Part shown: in pieces, positions 6,328 through 6,389 of the stretch | How the letters are laid out: each line of letters begins with the position of its first letter | Numbering within the stretch: position 1 is the first letter of the stretch | From: Candidatus Aminicenantota bacterium | GTDB lineage: Bacteria > Acidobacteriota > Aminicenantia > Aminicenantales > Aminicenantaceae | Reading direction: 5' to 3' | Assembly (NCBI GenBank): GCA_016926925.1 | Contig: JAFGNQ010000061.1 | Coordinates: forward strand, 1-6,389 | DNA: 6,389 nt | The notes under the pieces: model-generated | Seen by the model: only the letters and a program-made list of their open reading frames with translations | Database searches by the model: none | What the model was told of the DNA's origin: nothing | Made by a program: the position numbers and the translations under genes

Positions 6328-6389
6328 ATGAGTAAAGACGAAGAACAGAAAGAGAAAGTCAGCAAAGAACCGATAAAGGAAGAAAAAAC
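6328..6389 (+). CDS. Start of a gene with a highly charged N-terminus (partial, function unknown)
   Basis: Twenty complete codons are visible and the frame runs off the window: MSKDEEQKEK then VSKEPIKEEK. Nearly every residue is Lys, Glu, Asp, Gln or Ser, with no hydrophobic stretch, so there is no signal peptide at this end. Such tails are common on cytoplasmic proteins with a disordered N-terminus, for example GrpE-type exchange factors, but also on many unrelated proteins. No family can be assigned. Support comes from the strong ribosome binding region and the open frame. It is transcribed away from waaA. Confidence 0.6.
   Translation, partial: MSKDEEQKEKVSKEPIKEEK

Noticed and set aside
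6328..6389. Naming the right-edge gene grpE from its charged N-terminus
   Set aside because: Twenty low-complexity residues cannot support a family name; many unrelated proteins begin this way.

Overview
The window looks like an ordinary chromosomal stretch of a Gram-negative (diderm) bacterium. The clearest sign is a 3-deoxy-D-manno-octulosonic acid (Kdo) transferase, which is needed only where lipopolysaccharide is made. Three of the four complete proteins carry export signals (Sec, Sec, and Tat with a possible lipobox), so most of the products act in the envelope. The mix of a DPP5-like S9 peptidase, a Tat-exported D-aminoacylase and an Ig-like/M23 peptidase, with base composition near 50% G+C by eye, resembles Acidobacteria or Aminicenantes-type genomes. 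That placement is an impression, not something the sequence proves. I see no mobile element, CRISPR array, tRNA or rRNA.

Layout. Positions 1-58 hold a strong ribosome binding site and perhaps the last codons of an upstream gene. A secreted S9-family serine peptidase (DPP5-like) fills 59-2095 on the plus strand. It converges on a three-gene minus-strand cluster across a 96-base gap with no convincing terminator. Read in its own direction the cluster is waaA/kdtA (6121 to 4853), an N-acyl-D-amino-acid deacylase (4841 to 3141) and an M23 metallopeptidase (3136 to 2192). The gaps inside it are only 11 and 4 bases, so it is almost certainly one transcript. A 206-base divergent region (6122-6327) separates waaA from a plus-strand gene whose first 20 codons end the window.

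How the genes may work together. waaA builds the Kdo-lipid A core. The D-aminoacylase and M23 protein are both predicted to be exported, and their families act on D-amino-acid derivatives and peptidoglycan peptides. A joint role in envelope building or turnover is reasonable but inferred. The DPP5-like peptidase would trim dipeptides from peptides in the periplasm, as in protein- or peptide-using bacteria. All four complete genes belong to known families. The points most worth a second look are the export type and operon placement of the D-aminoacylase, and the compact start region of the M23 gene.
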